The notes below the pieces were generated by a model. That model saw only the letters and a program-made list of their open reading frames with translations. It was not told where the DNA came from and did not search any database. A stretch of DNA of 64,000 bases from Polaromonas jejuensis NBRC 106434 (GTDB taxonomy: Bacteria > Pseudomonadota > Gammaproteobacteria > Burkholderiales > Burkholderiaceae_C): contig NZ_BCYO01000003.1 of assembly GCF_001598235.1 (NCBI RefSeq), positions 1 through 64,000 on the forward strand, in the 5' to 3' direction. Of the stretch, positions 18,761-30,554 are shown piece by piece. Numbering within the stretch: the stretch's first letter is position 1; each line of letters starts with the position of its first letter. The translations under genes and the position numbers were made by a program.

Positions 18761-19666
18761 CTAGAGCCAGCCCGGCTGCCTGAAGGCCTGCGCCAGGAAG
18801 TCCACCATGACACGGATTTTGCCCGAAAGGTGTTTTCGGCTCGGGTACACGGCGTGGATGCCCAGCGCCGGCCCGCGGTAGTGCGGCAGGATTTCCACGA
18901 GGCGGCCGGCTTTGAGGTCCGGCCCCACCAGAAAGCCGGGTTGCAGCACGATGCCCTGGTCGGCCAGGGCCGCCGCACGGCAGGTATCGCCGCTGTTGGC
19001 GCGCAGGCGGGGATGGGTGGTCACGGATTCCGGTCCCTGGGGCCCCGCAAACGTCCACACATCGCCGGCCGACCAGTAGGAGTAGGCCATCACGCTGTGC
19101 TGGGCCAGGTCTTTCAGCTGCGCAATGGCGGGGGCGCGCTGCAGGTAGGTGGGCGAGGCGCACAGAATGGCCCGGTCGCTGCTGAGCGGGCGCGCCACCA
19201 GGCTGGAGCTTTGCAGGCTGGTGGCGGCGCTGATGCGGACGGCCAGGTCAAAGCCTTCTTCGACCAGATCGACCACGCGGTCGGCCAGCGTCACGTCCAG
19301 CTCGACTTGCGGATAGGCCTTGAGGAACTCGCCCCACAGCGGCGCCAGGTGCAGATTGCCAAAGGTCAGCGGCGCGTTGATCTTGAGGCGGCCCGCGGGC
19401 TGGGCCGTGGTGGCGCTGGCCGCGGCGTTGGCGTCGGCCAGCTCGTCCAGGATCTGGCGGCCGCGCTCGAAGTAGTCCGAGCCCGAGTCCGTGAGTGACA
19501 GCCGCCGCGTGGTGCGGTTCAACAGCCGGGTGCCGAGCTGAGCTTCGAGCTCCAGCACCAGGCGCGAAACCACGGCCTTGGAGCAGTCCAGTTTGTCGGC
19601 GGCCCTGACAAAACTGCCGCTTTGCACCACGGCAACAAAGGCTTGGAGCTGGCGAAATTGGTCCAT
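18761..19666 (-). CDS. LysR-family transcriptional regulator
   Basis: A 301-residue LysR protein (MDQFRQLQAFVAVVQSGSFV) of the large CrgA/DsdC-like subgroup, with a helix-turn-helix at about residues 16-45 and an effector domain from residue 90. It is divergent from the DOPA-dioxygenase-like gene at 19765, with a 7-base-arm inverted repeat in the shared gap, so it very probably controls that gene and itself. Confidence 0.9.
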   Translation of the reverse strand: MDQFRQLQAFVAVVQSGSFVRAADKLDCSKAVVSRLVLELEAQLGTRLLNRTTRRLSLTDSGSDYFERGRQILDELADANAAASATTAQPAGRLKINAPLTFGNLHLAPLWGEFLKAYPQVELDVTLADRVVDLVEEGFDLAVRISAATSLQSSSLVARPLSSDRAILCASPTYLQRAPAIAQLKDLAQHSVMAYSYWSAGDVWTFAGPQGPESVTTHPRLRANSGDTCRAAALADQGIVLQPGFLVGPDLKAGRLVEILPHYRGPALGIHAVYPSRKHLSGKIRVMVDFLAQAFRQPGWL

Positions 19667-19688
19667 GGGTTTGGCGCTTCAGAAGTTT

Positions 19689-19711
19689 ATTGTCTAAAAA
19701 ACAAAGACAAT
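19689..19711. promoter_or_regulatory. inverted repeat in the LysR / dioxygenase divergent promoter
   Basis: ATTGTCT at 19689-19695 is mirrored by AGACAAT at 19705-19711 with a 9-base A-rich spacer. It lies in the AT-rich 98-base gap between the two divergent starts. Position and T-N11-A-like symmetry fit a LysR operator. Confidence 0.55.
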
Positions 19712-19764
19712 TATTCAATAAATTTGATATTTATCTTTGATTTCCGGATAGATACAGTGGCGGC

Positions 19765-20616
19765 ATGAGCTTTGGAAAGAATGACCCCATGAGTCGCCCC
19801 GCACTGCCTTTACTTCCTGTCCTGTATGTTTCCCATGGCGCACCGCTGTTCGCCATTGAGGCTGGCACCACCGGCCCGGCGCTCACGCGCTGGGGCCGGC
19901 AACTGGCCGCTTCCGCTACGCTGCGCGGCATCGTCATCATGTCGCCGCACTGGATGGCGCGCGCGCCCGCCGTCATGAGTAATCCGGCGCCGGCCACCTG
20001 GCATGACTTTGGCGGTTTTCCGCCCGCGCTGTACGAGCTGCAATATCCCGCAGCCGGCCACCCGGCCCTGGCGTCTGAGGTGCTGGGCTTGCTGAAGGCG
20101 GCCGGCCTGCCGGCCGACAGCGACGCCGAACGGCCGCTGGACCATGGCGCCTGGGTGCCGCTGATGCATTTGTTCCCCGAGGCGCAGGTGCCGGTGGTTC
20201 AAGTCGCCCTGCCCGTGGGCGCCGGCCCGGCACAGGTCCTGGCCATGGGCCGGGCCCTGAGCGGCCTGCGGGAGCAAGGCGTTTTGCTCATCGGCTCGGG
20301 CAGCATGACGCACAACCTGCGCGAGTTTTTTGGTGGCGCACGCGAGCCGGCGCCCTATGTGATCGAGTTCAGTCGCTGGGTCGAGTCGGCGATTGAGCGC
20401 GGCGACCAGGCCACCCTGCTGGACTACCGCCGCCAGGCCCCGCACGCGCAGCGCGCGCACCCGAGTGAAGACCATTTCCTGCCGCTGTTTTTTGCGCTGG
20501 GGGCAGCCGGCTGGGGCGAGGATGAGTCGGTGAAGGCCGACTACCTGAGCCGCGAAGTGATGTACGGCATTCTGGCCATGGATTCGTTTGCGCTCGCTAC
20601 GGCGCAGCCGGCCTGA
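19765..20616 (+). CDS. class III extradiol ring-cleavage dioxygenase, 4,5-DOPA dioxygenase (YgiD) type
   Basis: A 283-residue protein with the LigB-fold motifs YVSHGAPLFAIE near the N-terminus, SPHWMARAPAVM, GSGSMTHNLREFF and the late HPSEDHFLPLFFALGAAG. These supply the His residues that bind the catalytic metal. Plant and bacterial DOPA dioxygenases of this size cleave catecholic rings; the physiological substrate of YgiD-type enzymes is often unknown. The ATG at 19765 is taken; the alternative ATG at 19789 (MSRPALPLLP) is also plausible. A divergent LysR gene is likely its regulator, and an esterase gene follows 30 bases downstream. Confidence 0.88.
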   Translation: MSFGKNDPMSRPALPLLPVLYVSHGAPLFAIEAGTTGPALTRWGRQLAASATLRGIVIMSPHWMARAPAVMSNPAPATWHDFGGFPPALYELQYPAAGHPALASEVLGLLKAAGLPADSDAERPLDHGAWVPLMHLFPEAQVPVVQVALPVGAGPAQVLAMGRALSGLREQGVLLIGSGSMTHNLREFFGGAREPAPYVIEFSRWVESAIERGDQATLLDYRRQAPHAQRAHPSEDHFLPLFFALGAAGWGEDESVKADYLSREVMYGILAMDSFALATAQPA

Positions 20617-20646
20617 AACCCTGCAAGGTGTTAAAAAAGGATTGAT

Positions 20647-21333
20647 ATGAGTGAAACAAGCCTGCAGCCCAATGCCAACGGGCGCCAACAGCTATCTTTT
20701 TTGAAGCGTGACGCCGCGCCGGGGAGCACCCAGCCGTGGCTGCTGGTCCTGATGCACGGCGTGGGCAGCAACGAGGCCGACCTGTTTGGCCTGGCCGCCC
20801 ATGTGCCGGCCCAGTTCCATGTGGTCAGCCTGCGCGCGCCCAACGTGGTGGGCCATGGCGCCTACGCCTGGTTCCAGTTTGGCGTCACGCCGCAGGGCCA
20901 GCGCGTCATCAACCAGGCGCAGGAAGCAGCGAGCCGCCAGCTGGTGGCCGATACCATTGCGGCGCTGTCGCAGCAGCTCGGCGTGCCGCCCGAGCGTGTG
21001 GTGCTGGGCGGCTTCAGCCAGGGCGGCATCATGGCCCTGTCGCTGCTGCTGACGCAGCCGCAACTGCTGCAAGGGGCCATGGTGCTGCACAGCCGTCTGC
21101 TGGCGGAGGTGCTGCCGCAGATCGCCCCGGCCGGGCAACTGCAAGGCAAGCAGCTCTGGGTCAGCGCGGGCACGCGCGACCAGGTGCTGCCGCTGGCCCA
21201 TGCCCAGGCGATTCGCGATCAGCTGCAAACGCTACCGCTCACGCTGCGCTATGCCGAGTTTCCCAATGCCCATGAAATCACCCCCGATGAGCTGGCGCAG
21301 GCCATGCAGTGGCTGAAGGAACTGGCGGCGTAG
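20647..21333 (+). CDS. phospholipase/carboxylesterase family alpha/beta hydrolase
   Basis: A 228-residue protein with LVLMHGVGSNEADLFGLA (oxyanion strand), the nucleophile elbow GGFSQGGIMALSLLL and the C-terminal NAHEITPDEL carrying the catalytic His. This is the bacterial carboxylesterase group related to acyl-protein thioesterase. It is cytoplasmic, with no signal peptide. It follows the dioxygenase with a 30-base gap, likely the same transcript. Confidence 0.88.
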   Translation: MSETSLQPNANGRQQLSFLKRDAAPGSTQPWLLVLMHGVGSNEADLFGLAAHVPAQFHVVSLRAPNVVGHGAYAWFQFGVTPQGQRVINQAQEAASRQLVADTIAALSQQLGVPPERVVLGGFSQGGIMALSLLLTQPQLLQGAMVLHSRLLAEVLPQIAPAGQLQGKQLWVSAGTRDQVLPLAHAQAIRDQLQTLPLTLRYAEFPNAHEITPDELAQAMQWLKELAA

Positions 21334-21437
21334 CTGGTGCGCTGCCTTCTACGGACGCGTCGCCGCCTCCATGCCTTCGGCCTGCGGGTTGTTTTTAAGT
21401 GAAATCCGCCTCCAGCCCTTGGCTTTCATGCGCAGCC

Positions 21438-21456
21438 AGCTATAGAAATGATAGTG
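21438..21456. repeat. dispersed CTAT...ATAG palindrome
   Basis: CTAT at 21440-21443 and ATAG at 21451-21454 flank a 7-base A/T-rich centre, in the gap between convergent genes. It is a degenerate copy of the palindrome found at several other sites in this window. Confidence 0.45.
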
Positions 21457-21475
21457 AATGCGGCGCGGGGCCGGC

Positions 21476-22465
21476 CTACAGGCTGTCCCGCACCCGGGCT
21501 GTGATGTCCAGGGAGTGCTGCGCGATCAGGGGATCGTGGACAGGGATGGTCAGCATCAACTCGTCGGCTTCGGTGTCCGCCATGAAATGGCGAAGGCTGG
21601 CTGCCAGCGTGGCGGCCGAGCCTGCCATGGCGTACTTGAGCATGTGCTGGACGCCGGTTTTTTCAGCCGGCGACCAGTAGGCGTCGATGTTGTCGATTGG
21701 CGGCGGCATCAGGCCAGGGTGGCCGCGCAGCAGGTTGGTCATGGCCTGCTGGATGGAGCTGAACTGGTAACGTGCTGCAGCATCGGTGTCGGCGGCCACC
21801 ACATGGGCCACGACCATGGCATAGGGCTTTGGCAGTTGCGCCGAAGGCTTGAAGCGCTCACGGTAAATGTCCAGCGCGTGCATCAGCATGTCGGGCGCAA
21901 AGTGCGAGACAAACGCAAACGGCAGGCCCTGCTGGGCGGCGAGCTGGGCGCCGAAGAGGCTGGAGCCCAGCAGCCAGAGCGGGACCTTGAGCCCGGCACC
22001 GGGCACGGCACGGACTTGCTGACCGGGCTGCAGCGGTTCGAAATACCCCCTGAGCTCCTCCACGTCCTGCGCGAAGGTGTCGGCATGCTGGGTCTGCTCA
22101 TGCCGCAGGGCGTGGGCGGTCAGCGGGTCGGTGCCGGTCGCCCGGCCCAGTCCGAGGTCGATCCGGCCTGGATAGAGCGAGGCCAGCGTGCCGAACTGCT
22201 CGGCGATCACCAGCGGGGCGTGGTAGGGCAGCATCACGCCGCCCGAGCCCACGCGAATCGTCTTCGTGCCGCCCGCCACATGGCCGATCAGCACGGCGGT
22301 GGCCGCGCTCGCAATACCCGGGTTGTTGTGGTGCTCGGCCAGCCAGAAGCGCCGGTACGCCAGTCTTTCCGCGTGCCGGGCCAGTGCCAGCGTGTGGCCA
22401 AAGGCATCGGCGGCCGTGGCACCCCTGACGATGGATGACAGATCAAGGACTGAAAATGGGATCAT
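21476..22465 (-). CDS. LLM-class flavin-dependent oxidoreductase
   Basis: A 329-residue luciferase-like monooxygenase. [15 protein letters not shown] at the start and [29 protein letters not shown] are the conserved block of the MsnO8-type family, with [19 protein letters not shown] after it. The ATG at 22465 starts at the usual family position; an upstream in-frame codon adds 13 unconserved residues. Such enzymes use reduced FMN and oxygen; the substrate is unknown. No operon partner is evident. Confidence 0.88.
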   Translation of the reverse strand: MIPFSVLDLSSIVRGATAADAFGHTLALARHAERLAYRRFWLAEHHNNPGIASAATAVLIGHVAGGTKTIRVGSGGVMLPYHAPLVIAEQFGTLASLYPGRIDLGLGRATGTDPLTAHALRHEQTQHADTFAQDVEELRGYFEPLQPGQQVRAVPGAGLKVPLWLLGSSLFGAQLAAQQGLPFAFVSHFAPDMLMHALDIYRERFKPSAQLPKPYAMVVAHVVAADTDAAARYQFSSIQQAMTNLLRGHPGLMPPPIDNIDAYWSPAEKTGVQHMLKYAMAGSAATLAASLRHFMADTEADELMLTIPVHDPLIAQHSLDITARVRDSL

Positions 22466-22565
22466 CGCAAGGCGATTATGGTTGGCATGCCGGGCGGGAT
22501 GCAAGGCGGCGGCAGGCCTTCAGCGCTGCCCCGGTGACGGGCTGTCAGGAAGGTATAAACAGGGC

Positions 22566-23453
22566 ATGACCTTCTCCATCACCGCTCCGCTGCCCGACGC
22601 AGCACAGACACTTCTGGCAACCGCGACCCGCATGGACACCCCTTGCGGGACCGGCCAGCTGGTCTGGCATGTCTGGGGCCAGACCAACGCCCATCCCGGC
22701 CTGGCGCCCGTGGTGCTGTTTCACGGCGGCAGCGGCAGCTGGACACACTGGTTGTGCAATGTTCCCGCGCTGGTGGCTTCGGGACGTCAGGTTCTGGTGC
22801 CCGACTTGCCCGGCTTTGGCGATTCCGCCGTGCCGCTGCAGGGCAACGATGCCGATGCCTTGCCCGAACCCCTTGAGCAGGGGCTGCAGCTTTTGCTTGG
22901 CGAGCGTGCCTGTGAACTGGTCGGGTTTTCCTTCGGGGGCATGGTGGCGGGCTTTCTGGCGGAGCGATTTCCGGCGCGGGTCGTCCGCCTGGTGATCGTG
23001 GGGGCGCCGGGGCTGGGCATTGACCCGCTGCGATCCATTCGTTTACGGGCCTGGCGGCATTTGCCCGAAGTGGCCCAGCGCGAGGCGGTGCACCGTGGCA
23101 ATCTGGCGGCCTTGATGCTGTACCGGCCCGAAGCTGTCACCGAGACCGCTTTGCAACTGCATGTGGCCAATGTCATGCGTGACCGGATGAAAGGGCGGCG
23201 CTTGTCGCGCACCGATGCGCTGCGGCGCTCGCTGGCGCAGGTGCAGTGCCGGGTTGACGCGATTTATGGCCGGGAAGATGCGCTCTACCGGGGGGAAGCC
23301 GAGGCCTTGGCGACGGCCTTGCAGCAGGCCCCCCATTTCAGGTCGCTGACCTGGATTGAGGATGCCGGACACTGGGTTCAGTTTGAGCGCCACCACGCGT
23401 TTGACGAGGCGCTGCGCAAGGTATTGCGCCAGTCAGCTGGCGTGATGGATTGA
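22566..23453 (+). CDS. alpha/beta-fold hydrolase
   Basis: A 295-residue hydrolase with FHGGSGSWTHW (oxyanion region), nucleophile elbow VGFSFGGMVAGFL, an acid in GREDALY and catalytic His in AGHWVQFE. The ATG at 22566 begins at the expected family position; the open frame extends further upstream only across the divergent promoter. It resembles meta-cleavage-product hydrolases and lipases generally; I cannot assign a substrate. Convergent with the FKBP gene. Confidence 0.85.
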   Translation: MTFSITAPLPDAAQTLLATATRMDTPCGTGQLVWHVWGQTNAHPGLAPVVLFHGGSGSWTHWLCNVPALVASGRQVLVPDLPGFGDSAVPLQGNDADALPEPLEQGLQLLLGERACELVGFSFGGMVAGFLAERFPARVVRLVIVGAPGLGIDPLRSIRLRAWRHLPEVAQREAVHRGNLAALMLYRPEAVTETALQLHVANVMRDRMKGRRLSRTDALRRSLAQVQCRVDAIYGREDALYRGEAEALATALQQAPHFRSLTWIEDAGHWVQFERHHAFDEALRKVLRQSAGVMD

Positions 23454-23472
23454 TAAAGGCCAGTCCGGCCAG

Positions 23473-23493
23473 CGGCGGCAAAACAGGCCGCCG
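23473..23493. terminator. GC-rich hairpin between convergent genes
   Basis: CGGCGGC at 23473-23479 and GCCGCCG at 23487-23493 form a 7-bp stem with a 7-base loop between two convergent genes. There is no long T-run, so termination is only suggested by position. Confidence 0.35.
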
Positions 23494-23526
23494 GGTTCTT
23501 CCTTGCGGGGGCTGTCTCGCTACGCC

Positions 23527-23937
23527 TTACTTTTCGATGGCCAGCAGTTCGACCTCGAAGGTCAGCGTGGCGTTGGGCGGCACGACGCCGCCGGCGCCGC
23601 GTTCGCCATAGGCCGTGGCGGGCGGGCAGGTCAGCGTGGCCTTGCCGCCGACCTTGATTTTTTGCAGGCCTTCCGTCCAGCACGGCACCACCCGGCTGAG
23701 CGGGAAGGTGGCGGGGCTGCCGCGTTTGTAGGAGCTGTCAAATTCCTTGCCATCGGCGAGGGTGCCGCGGTAGTGGACCCTGACCGTGTCCGAGGCCTTC
23801 GGTTGCGGGCCGCTGCCATCAACGCTGTGCACAATCTTGACGCCCGTGGGCAGCGTCTCGGCGGGTGCTGCGGCGAAGGCCTGGCCGGCCAGGGCCAAAG
23901 TGGCGAGCAGGGCCAGAAGGGGTTTTGTGGTTTTCAT
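23527..23937 (-). CDS. FKBP-type peptidyl-prolyl cis-trans isomerase, exported
   Basis: A 136-residue protein with an N-terminal signal peptide (KPLLALLATLALAGQAFAAA) and a single FKBP domain: VRVHYRGTLADGKEFDSSYKR, then YGERGAGGVVPPNATLTFEVELL. It accelerates folding at prolyl bonds, here probably in the periplasm. The ATG at 23937 is preferred to a TTG at 23973 because it places the signal peptide at the start. A cysteine pair (VVPCWTEG and LTCPPA) is slightly unusual and could form a disulfide. Confidence 0.9.
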   Translation of the reverse strand: MKTTKPLLALLATLALAGQAFAAAPAETLPTGVKIVHSVDGSGPQPKASDTVRVHYRGTLADGKEFDSSYKRGSPATFPLSRVVPCWTEGLQKIKVGGKATLTCPPATAYGERGAGGVVPPNATLTFEVELLAIEK

Positions 23938-24052
23938 GGTGGTGGGCGTTAGGAGGGATAGTTTTCTGAACAAAAAAGCAGCGCGCGTTGAGGTGTCCGG
24001 GGAATTATCTCCGGCTGGCGCGACGCGCTGTAACGGAACGCTACAGTCCGCA

Positions 24053-24808
24053 TCAGCTGGCGCGGCCCAGCAGCAGAGGCAATGAAGACGCCAGCAAGGC
24101 CAGGCCCGAAGCCGTCAGCAGGCCGAGCACGATTTTTCGGAACGCCGCCTCGCTGAGGCCGATGTAAACGCGGCCGCCGAGAAGAGAGGGAATCAGCATC
24201 GCCGGGATCACGACGGCCAGCATGGGCAGGGTGTCGCGCGTCACGATACCGGTGGCGACATAGGTGCTCATGGTGACCGCCAGCACGGCCAGATTGAAGT
24301 TCTGGATGATGGCGCGCTGGGCGTCCTTGTCATAGCCCCGCAAGGTGCACCAGAGCGTGGGAATGACGCCGGAAAAACCACCCATGGCGCTCATGACGCC
24401 GCCCAGGCTGCCCGCCAGGCCATCGCCGAGCCGTCCGCCGACGCGGATGCGCGGCAGGCGCCCGGCCATCAGCATGGCCGGGCACCAGAGCATGAGCAGC
24501 AGGCCCAGAAAGGTTTTGAACATCTGCACGTCCAGCCAGGGCAGCACCAGCAAGCCGACGGGAATGCCCAGCAGGCCGCCGGCCAGGAACGGGGCCAGCC
24601 GTCGCAGTTCAAAGCCGCGTCTCACCGTGACCGCCGCAATCAGTTGCCCGGTCAGTGCCCCGCAGACCACCAGGGCGGCGGCCAGGCGGGGGTCCAGCGT
24701 CCAGGCCCAGAAGGACATGGCGACCAGGCCAAAGCCGAAGCCCGAGAGGCCTTGCACAAAACCGGCCACGACGGCGCCCGTCACGATCAGCGCGGTCTGC
24801 GAATCCAT
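24053..24808 (-). CDS. TauE/SafE-family membrane permease
   Basis: A 251-residue polytopic protein with about eight hydrophobic helices and the duplicated TauE pattern: VAGFVQGLSGFGFGLVAMSFW in the first half, GSLGGVMSAMGGFSGVIPTLW in the second. Family members export sulfite, sulfoacetate or other small organic anions. It lies 45 bases downstream of gcvP on the same strand and may be read from the gcv transcript, but a functional link to glycine cleavage is not established. Confidence 0.87.
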   Translation of the reverse strand: MDSQTALIVTGAVVAGFVQGLSGFGFGLVAMSFWAWTLDPRLAAALVVCGALTGQLIAAVTVRRGFELRRLAPFLAGGLLGIPVGLLVLPWLDVQMFKTFLGLLLMLWCPAMLMAGRLPRIRVGGRLGDGLAGSLGGVMSAMGGFSGVIPTLWCTLRGYDKDAQRAIIQNFNLAVLAVTMSTYVATGIVTRDTLPMLAVVIPAMLIPSLLGGRVYIGLSEAAFRKIVLGLLTASGLALLASSLPLLLGRAS

Positions 24809-24853
24809 GCCGGGCCAGGTCGTGCGGCGCGTCTTGACAGCCTGCGGCCTGCC

Positions 24854-27748
<2,895 letters not shown>

Positions 27749-27780
27749 GTCAGGGTCTCGGGTCAGGCTGTTTAGGAATA

Positions 27781-28149
27781 TCAGGCGGCGGAGAAAGCGG
27801 TGTAGCTGGTTTCGTCCATCAGCGCATCCAGCTGCGAAGGCGCTGAAAGCTTGATCTTGAAGAACCAGCCGGCACCCAGCGGGTCGCTGTTGGCCAGTGA
27901 CGGATCGTCACGCAGGGCTTCGTTGATTTCGATGACTTCGCCGCTGACCGGCATGTAGACATCGGCGGCGGCCTTCACGGACTCCACCACGCCGGCGGTG
28001 TCTTTCTGGGCAAGGACGCTGCCGACGGCGGGCAGGTCGACAAACACCACATCGCCCAGGGCATCCTGCGCATGCACGGTGATGCCGACGGTGGCCGTGT
28101 CACCTTCAATCTTGAGCCATTCGTGGTCTTCGGTGTATTTGACGGTCAT
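27781..28149 (-). CDS. gcvH: glycine cleavage system H protein
   Basis: A 122-residue lipoyl carrier protein ([19 protein letters not shown]). The lipoylated lysine is K59 in [19 protein letters not shown], the canonical site. It shuttles the aminomethyl group and electrons between the P, T and L proteins. Length and position between gcvT (63 bases upstream) and gcvP (32 bases downstream) are standard. No gcvL/lpd lies in the window, so dihydrolipoamide dehydrogenase must be encoded elsewhere. Confidence 0.97.
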   Translation of the reverse strand: MTVKYTEDHEWLKIEGDTATVGITVHAQDALGDVVFVDLPAVGSVLAQKDTAGVVESVKAAADVYMPVSGEVIEINEALRDDPSLANSDPLGAGWFFKIKLSAPSQLDALMDETSYTAFSAA

Positions 28150-28212
28150 GGGGGTCTCCAGAGGTTGGGTAAGGAAGGGGTTAAAAAAGCAGGAAAGAAA
28201 TCAGCCGCGACA

Positions 28213-29355
28213 TCAGCCGCGGTAGTAGCGGGTCGGAACGAAAGGCATGGCCGACACCTCCATGGGCACCGCCTTGCCACGCACGATGGCGTTCACGCGG
28301 GTGCCCAGGGCGGCGAATTCGGGGCGCACATAGCCGATGGCCACGGGCTGGTTGATCGTGGGGCCCAGCAGGCCGCTGGTGACTTCGCCAATCGGTGCGC
28401 CGTCGGCGCTTTGCAGTTCGGTGTGGTCGCGCACCGGAATGCGTTCCAGCGCGACCAGGCCCACGCGCTTTCTGGCCACGGTGCTGGCGGGGTCGGCGAG
28501 TTGGGCCAGAATTTTGCTGGCACCCGGAAAGCCGCCGGCGCGCGCGCCGCCCGTGCGGCGGACTTTTTGAATCGCCCAGTTCAGGCTGGCTTCCACCGGC
28601 GTGGTGCTGGTGTCGATGTCGTTGCCGTAAAGGCACAGGCCGGCTTCCAGCCGCAGCGAATTGCGCGCCCCCAGGCCTATGGGCTCGACTTCCGGCTGGG
28701 CGAGCAGGGCGCGCGCCAGCGTCTCGGCCTGCGATTCGTGCACCGAGATTTCGAAGCCGTCTTCGCCCGTGTAGCCGCTGCGGGTCAGAAAACAGTCGCA
28801 GCCGGCGATGCTGAAGCGCCCGCCCGACATGAACACCAGCTGCTCCACACCGGGCGCCAGGCGCTGCAAGGCCGTCACGGCCTGCGGGCCCTGCAAGGCC
28901 AGCAGCGCCATCTCGGGCATGGGAATGACTTCACAGCGGGCGCCGATTTTTGCCTGGATATGGGCGATGTCGCCCGCCTTGCAGGCGCCGTTGACGATAA
29001 GGAAGAGGTCGCCGCCATTCGCATGGTCGCGGTTGAAAAACATCAGGTCGTCGATGATGCCGCCTTCGTCGTTGAGCAGCAGGCCGTAGCGCTGCTTGCC
29101 GGCGGGCAGGTCGATGACATCGACGGGTAGCAGGCTTTCGAGCGCGGCGGCGGCATCCGGCCCGACCAGGCGCAACTGGCCCATGTGCGAGACGTCAAAC
29201 AGGCCGGCGGCGTTGCGGGTGTGGTGGTGCTCGGCCATCAGGCCGGCCGGGTATTGCACCGGCATGGAATAGCCGGCAAACGGTACCATGCGTGCGCCAA
29301 GCTCTACATGCAGGTCATGCAGCGGTGTTTTGAGAAGAGTTTCGGGGTTGGACAC
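28213..29355 (-). CDS. gcvT: aminomethyltransferase, glycine cleavage T protein
   Basis: A 380-residue T protein that releases ammonia from the aminomethyl group on GcvH and gives 5,10-methylene-tetrahydrofolate. Conserved blocks are LFDVSHMGQLRLVGPDAAA and GYTGEDGFEISV, and LGARNSLRLEAGLCLYGND carries folate-binding residues. It is the first gene of the operon, about 55 bases downstream of a tandem glycine riboswitch. An extended C-terminal barrel domain is present, as in full-length members. Confidence 0.96.
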   Translation of the reverse strand: MSNPETLLKTPLHDLHVELGARMVPFAGYSMPVQYPAGLMAEHHHTRNAAGLFDVSHMGQLRLVGPDAAAALESLLPVDVIDLPAGKQRYGLLLNDEGGIIDDLMFFNRDHANGGDLFLIVNGACKAGDIAHIQAKIGARCEVIPMPEMALLALQGPQAVTALQRLAPGVEQLVFMSGGRFSIAGCDCFLTRSGYTGEDGFEISVHESQAETLARALLAQPEVEPIGLGARNSLRLEAGLCLYGNDIDTSTTPVEASLNWAIQKVRRTGGARAGGFPGASKILAQLADPASTVARKRVGLVALERIPVRDHTELQSADGAPIGEVTSGLLGPTINQPVAIGYVRPEFAALGTRVNAIVRGKAVPMEVSAMPFVPTRYYRG

Positions 29356-29407
29356 AGAGTTTTCTCCGGGGGCAAACTATAGTCATGGCCAAAAACCATG
29401 GGCTGCC

Positions 29408-29622
29408 CCTGCTGTCCACTTTACCTGAGAGATTCACCTGGCGATGCAGGTTTGCTCCTTCGGTGGGCCGCTTTGAAAACGGCCTCTCTCCAGTAGGGAA
29501 CGCCTTCCGGCAGCGTGTACCGGAAAGCGCTTGCCAGTCCTTTTGCCTGAGCGTTCAGTGCCCCATTGTGGGTGGCACATGCGCCTTCGGCGGTTTTCTG
29601 TGAAAACTCTCTCCTGACCCGG
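29408..29622 (-). promoter_or_regulatory. tandem glycine riboswitch upstream of gcvT
   Basis: On the minus strand two glycine aptamers follow each other. The first (about 29614-29536) has GGAGAGAG, GCCGAAGGCGC and CTCAGGCAAAAGGACTGG. The second (about 29492-29412) has GGAGAGAG, CACCGAAGGAGCAA and CTCTCAGGTAAAGTGGACAG. These are the P1, core and 3' consensus elements of the gcvT-type glycine riboswitch in its usual two-aptamer form with a short linker. Directly upstream of gcvT it should switch the operon on when glycine is abundant (established for the class). Confidence 0.95.
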
Positions 29623-29643
29623 CAAGTGTAACGGAAGCGGGGC

Positions 29644-30237
29644 TTAGGCCGCCATACTGGCGCTTGAATCGGCCGCTGGTAAAAGCATGGCAATGCGCTC
29701 GCTGAGGGAGTCCGCGCGCTCGTGGCCTGCGATGGTTTCAATTTCCTCCAGCATCTCGCGAGAGGCGGCGAGCATGCTCTCGCGGTCCTTGGCATTGCGC
29801 AGGGCTTCGCGAAAGCGCTCGGCCATGTCGGGGTTGCGCCGGACAAACATGCGTTCGCAGATGTCAAAGAGGAACATGCGCGTGGTGGCGAGGGAGCGTT
29901 TCCCCTCGAATGCGTCGGCCGCCACCGCAATGGCTTGCGCGGATTCCGGCCTGGGCTCGTTTGGACGCTGCCCGGTGCTCGTTGCGCCAGCTGCCGATTG
30001 GGGGGAAGGTACAGCCACGGGCGCCGCGGCCGACTTGATGCCCGGATGCGCCTCCAGAAAGCCCTCACGCAGCAGGCGCAGGGCAATTTCCTCGCCGTCG
30101 CCATCAAACAGCGGACGGAAATCCTGCACGGACTTGCTGCCGTCGGCCAGCAACAGCAGGGTGCGCTCGCGCTGGCCGAGCGTGCGCACGCCGGGTTTCA
30201 GTTCAGCACGGGCCCGGTCGGTTTTGTGAAGCTGCAT
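29644..30237 (-). CDS. hypothetical protein, probable winged-helix-like N-terminus
   Basis: A 197-residue soluble protein I do not recognise by name. The first 60 residues (RTLGQRERTLLLLADGSKSVQDFRP, then EEIALRLLREGFLEAHPG) look like a small winged-helix module. A low-complexity Ala/Pro/Ser linker (about 68-100) leads into a helical C-terminal region rich in charged residues. Coding is supported by GC-rich third positions and an ATG at 30237. A 180-codon frame on the plus strand over the same bases is judged a shadow. It sits upstream of the glycine riboswitch on the same strand. Confidence 0.65.
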   Translation of the reverse strand: MQLHKTDRARAELKPGVRTLGQRERTLLLLADGSKSVQDFRPLFDGDGEEIALRLLREGFLEAHPGIKSAAAPVAVPSPQSAAGATSTGQRPNEPRPESAQAIAVAADAFEGKRSLATTRMFLFDICERMFVRRNPDMAERFREALRNAKDRESMLAASREMLEEIETIAGHERADSLSERIAMLLPAADSSASMAA

Positions 30238-30554
30238 GGGATCTCATTCATAGAGCAATGAACCTCCTAGCATCGCGCCCAAAGATGACAGGCGCGTGAA
30301 TGCTTGTCCCGTTTATTTCGTGGACACCCGCTCACAAACAGCGCTGCAATGACACCCGGCAGAAAGAGGGCAGGCGATTGCAGCGCCGCCTCCAGCCGCA
30401 GTCAATCGCGCGAAAGTCGGGCACTGGCAGCGATGAACACATGATTACGGCGCCGTAGAGAACTTGAAAAGTCCAAGTAAACTGCGGCCTGGGTCGTTGG
30501 TGCGGGCTCCACCGTGGATATCTGCCTGATTGGCCTATAAAAAGAGGAGACAAC
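30238..30554. other. 317-base intergenic region between divergent genes
   Basis: This gap separates the start of the hypothetical gene (minus) and of the MFS transporter (plus). I see no coding frame, tRNA or clear repeat. A ribosome-binding AAGAGGAG lies just before the transporter start. The promoters of both genes must be here, but I cannot place them with confidence. Confidence 0.5.

Noticed and set aside
28072-29130. A 352-codon plus-strand frame over gcvT/gcvH
   Set aside because: Antisense shadow of the glycine cleavage genes; no family-like segments.
29687-30229. A 180-codon plus-strand frame opposite the hypothetical gene
   Set aside because: Ser/Arg-rich translation without folded-protein character; the minus-strand frame has better coding character.
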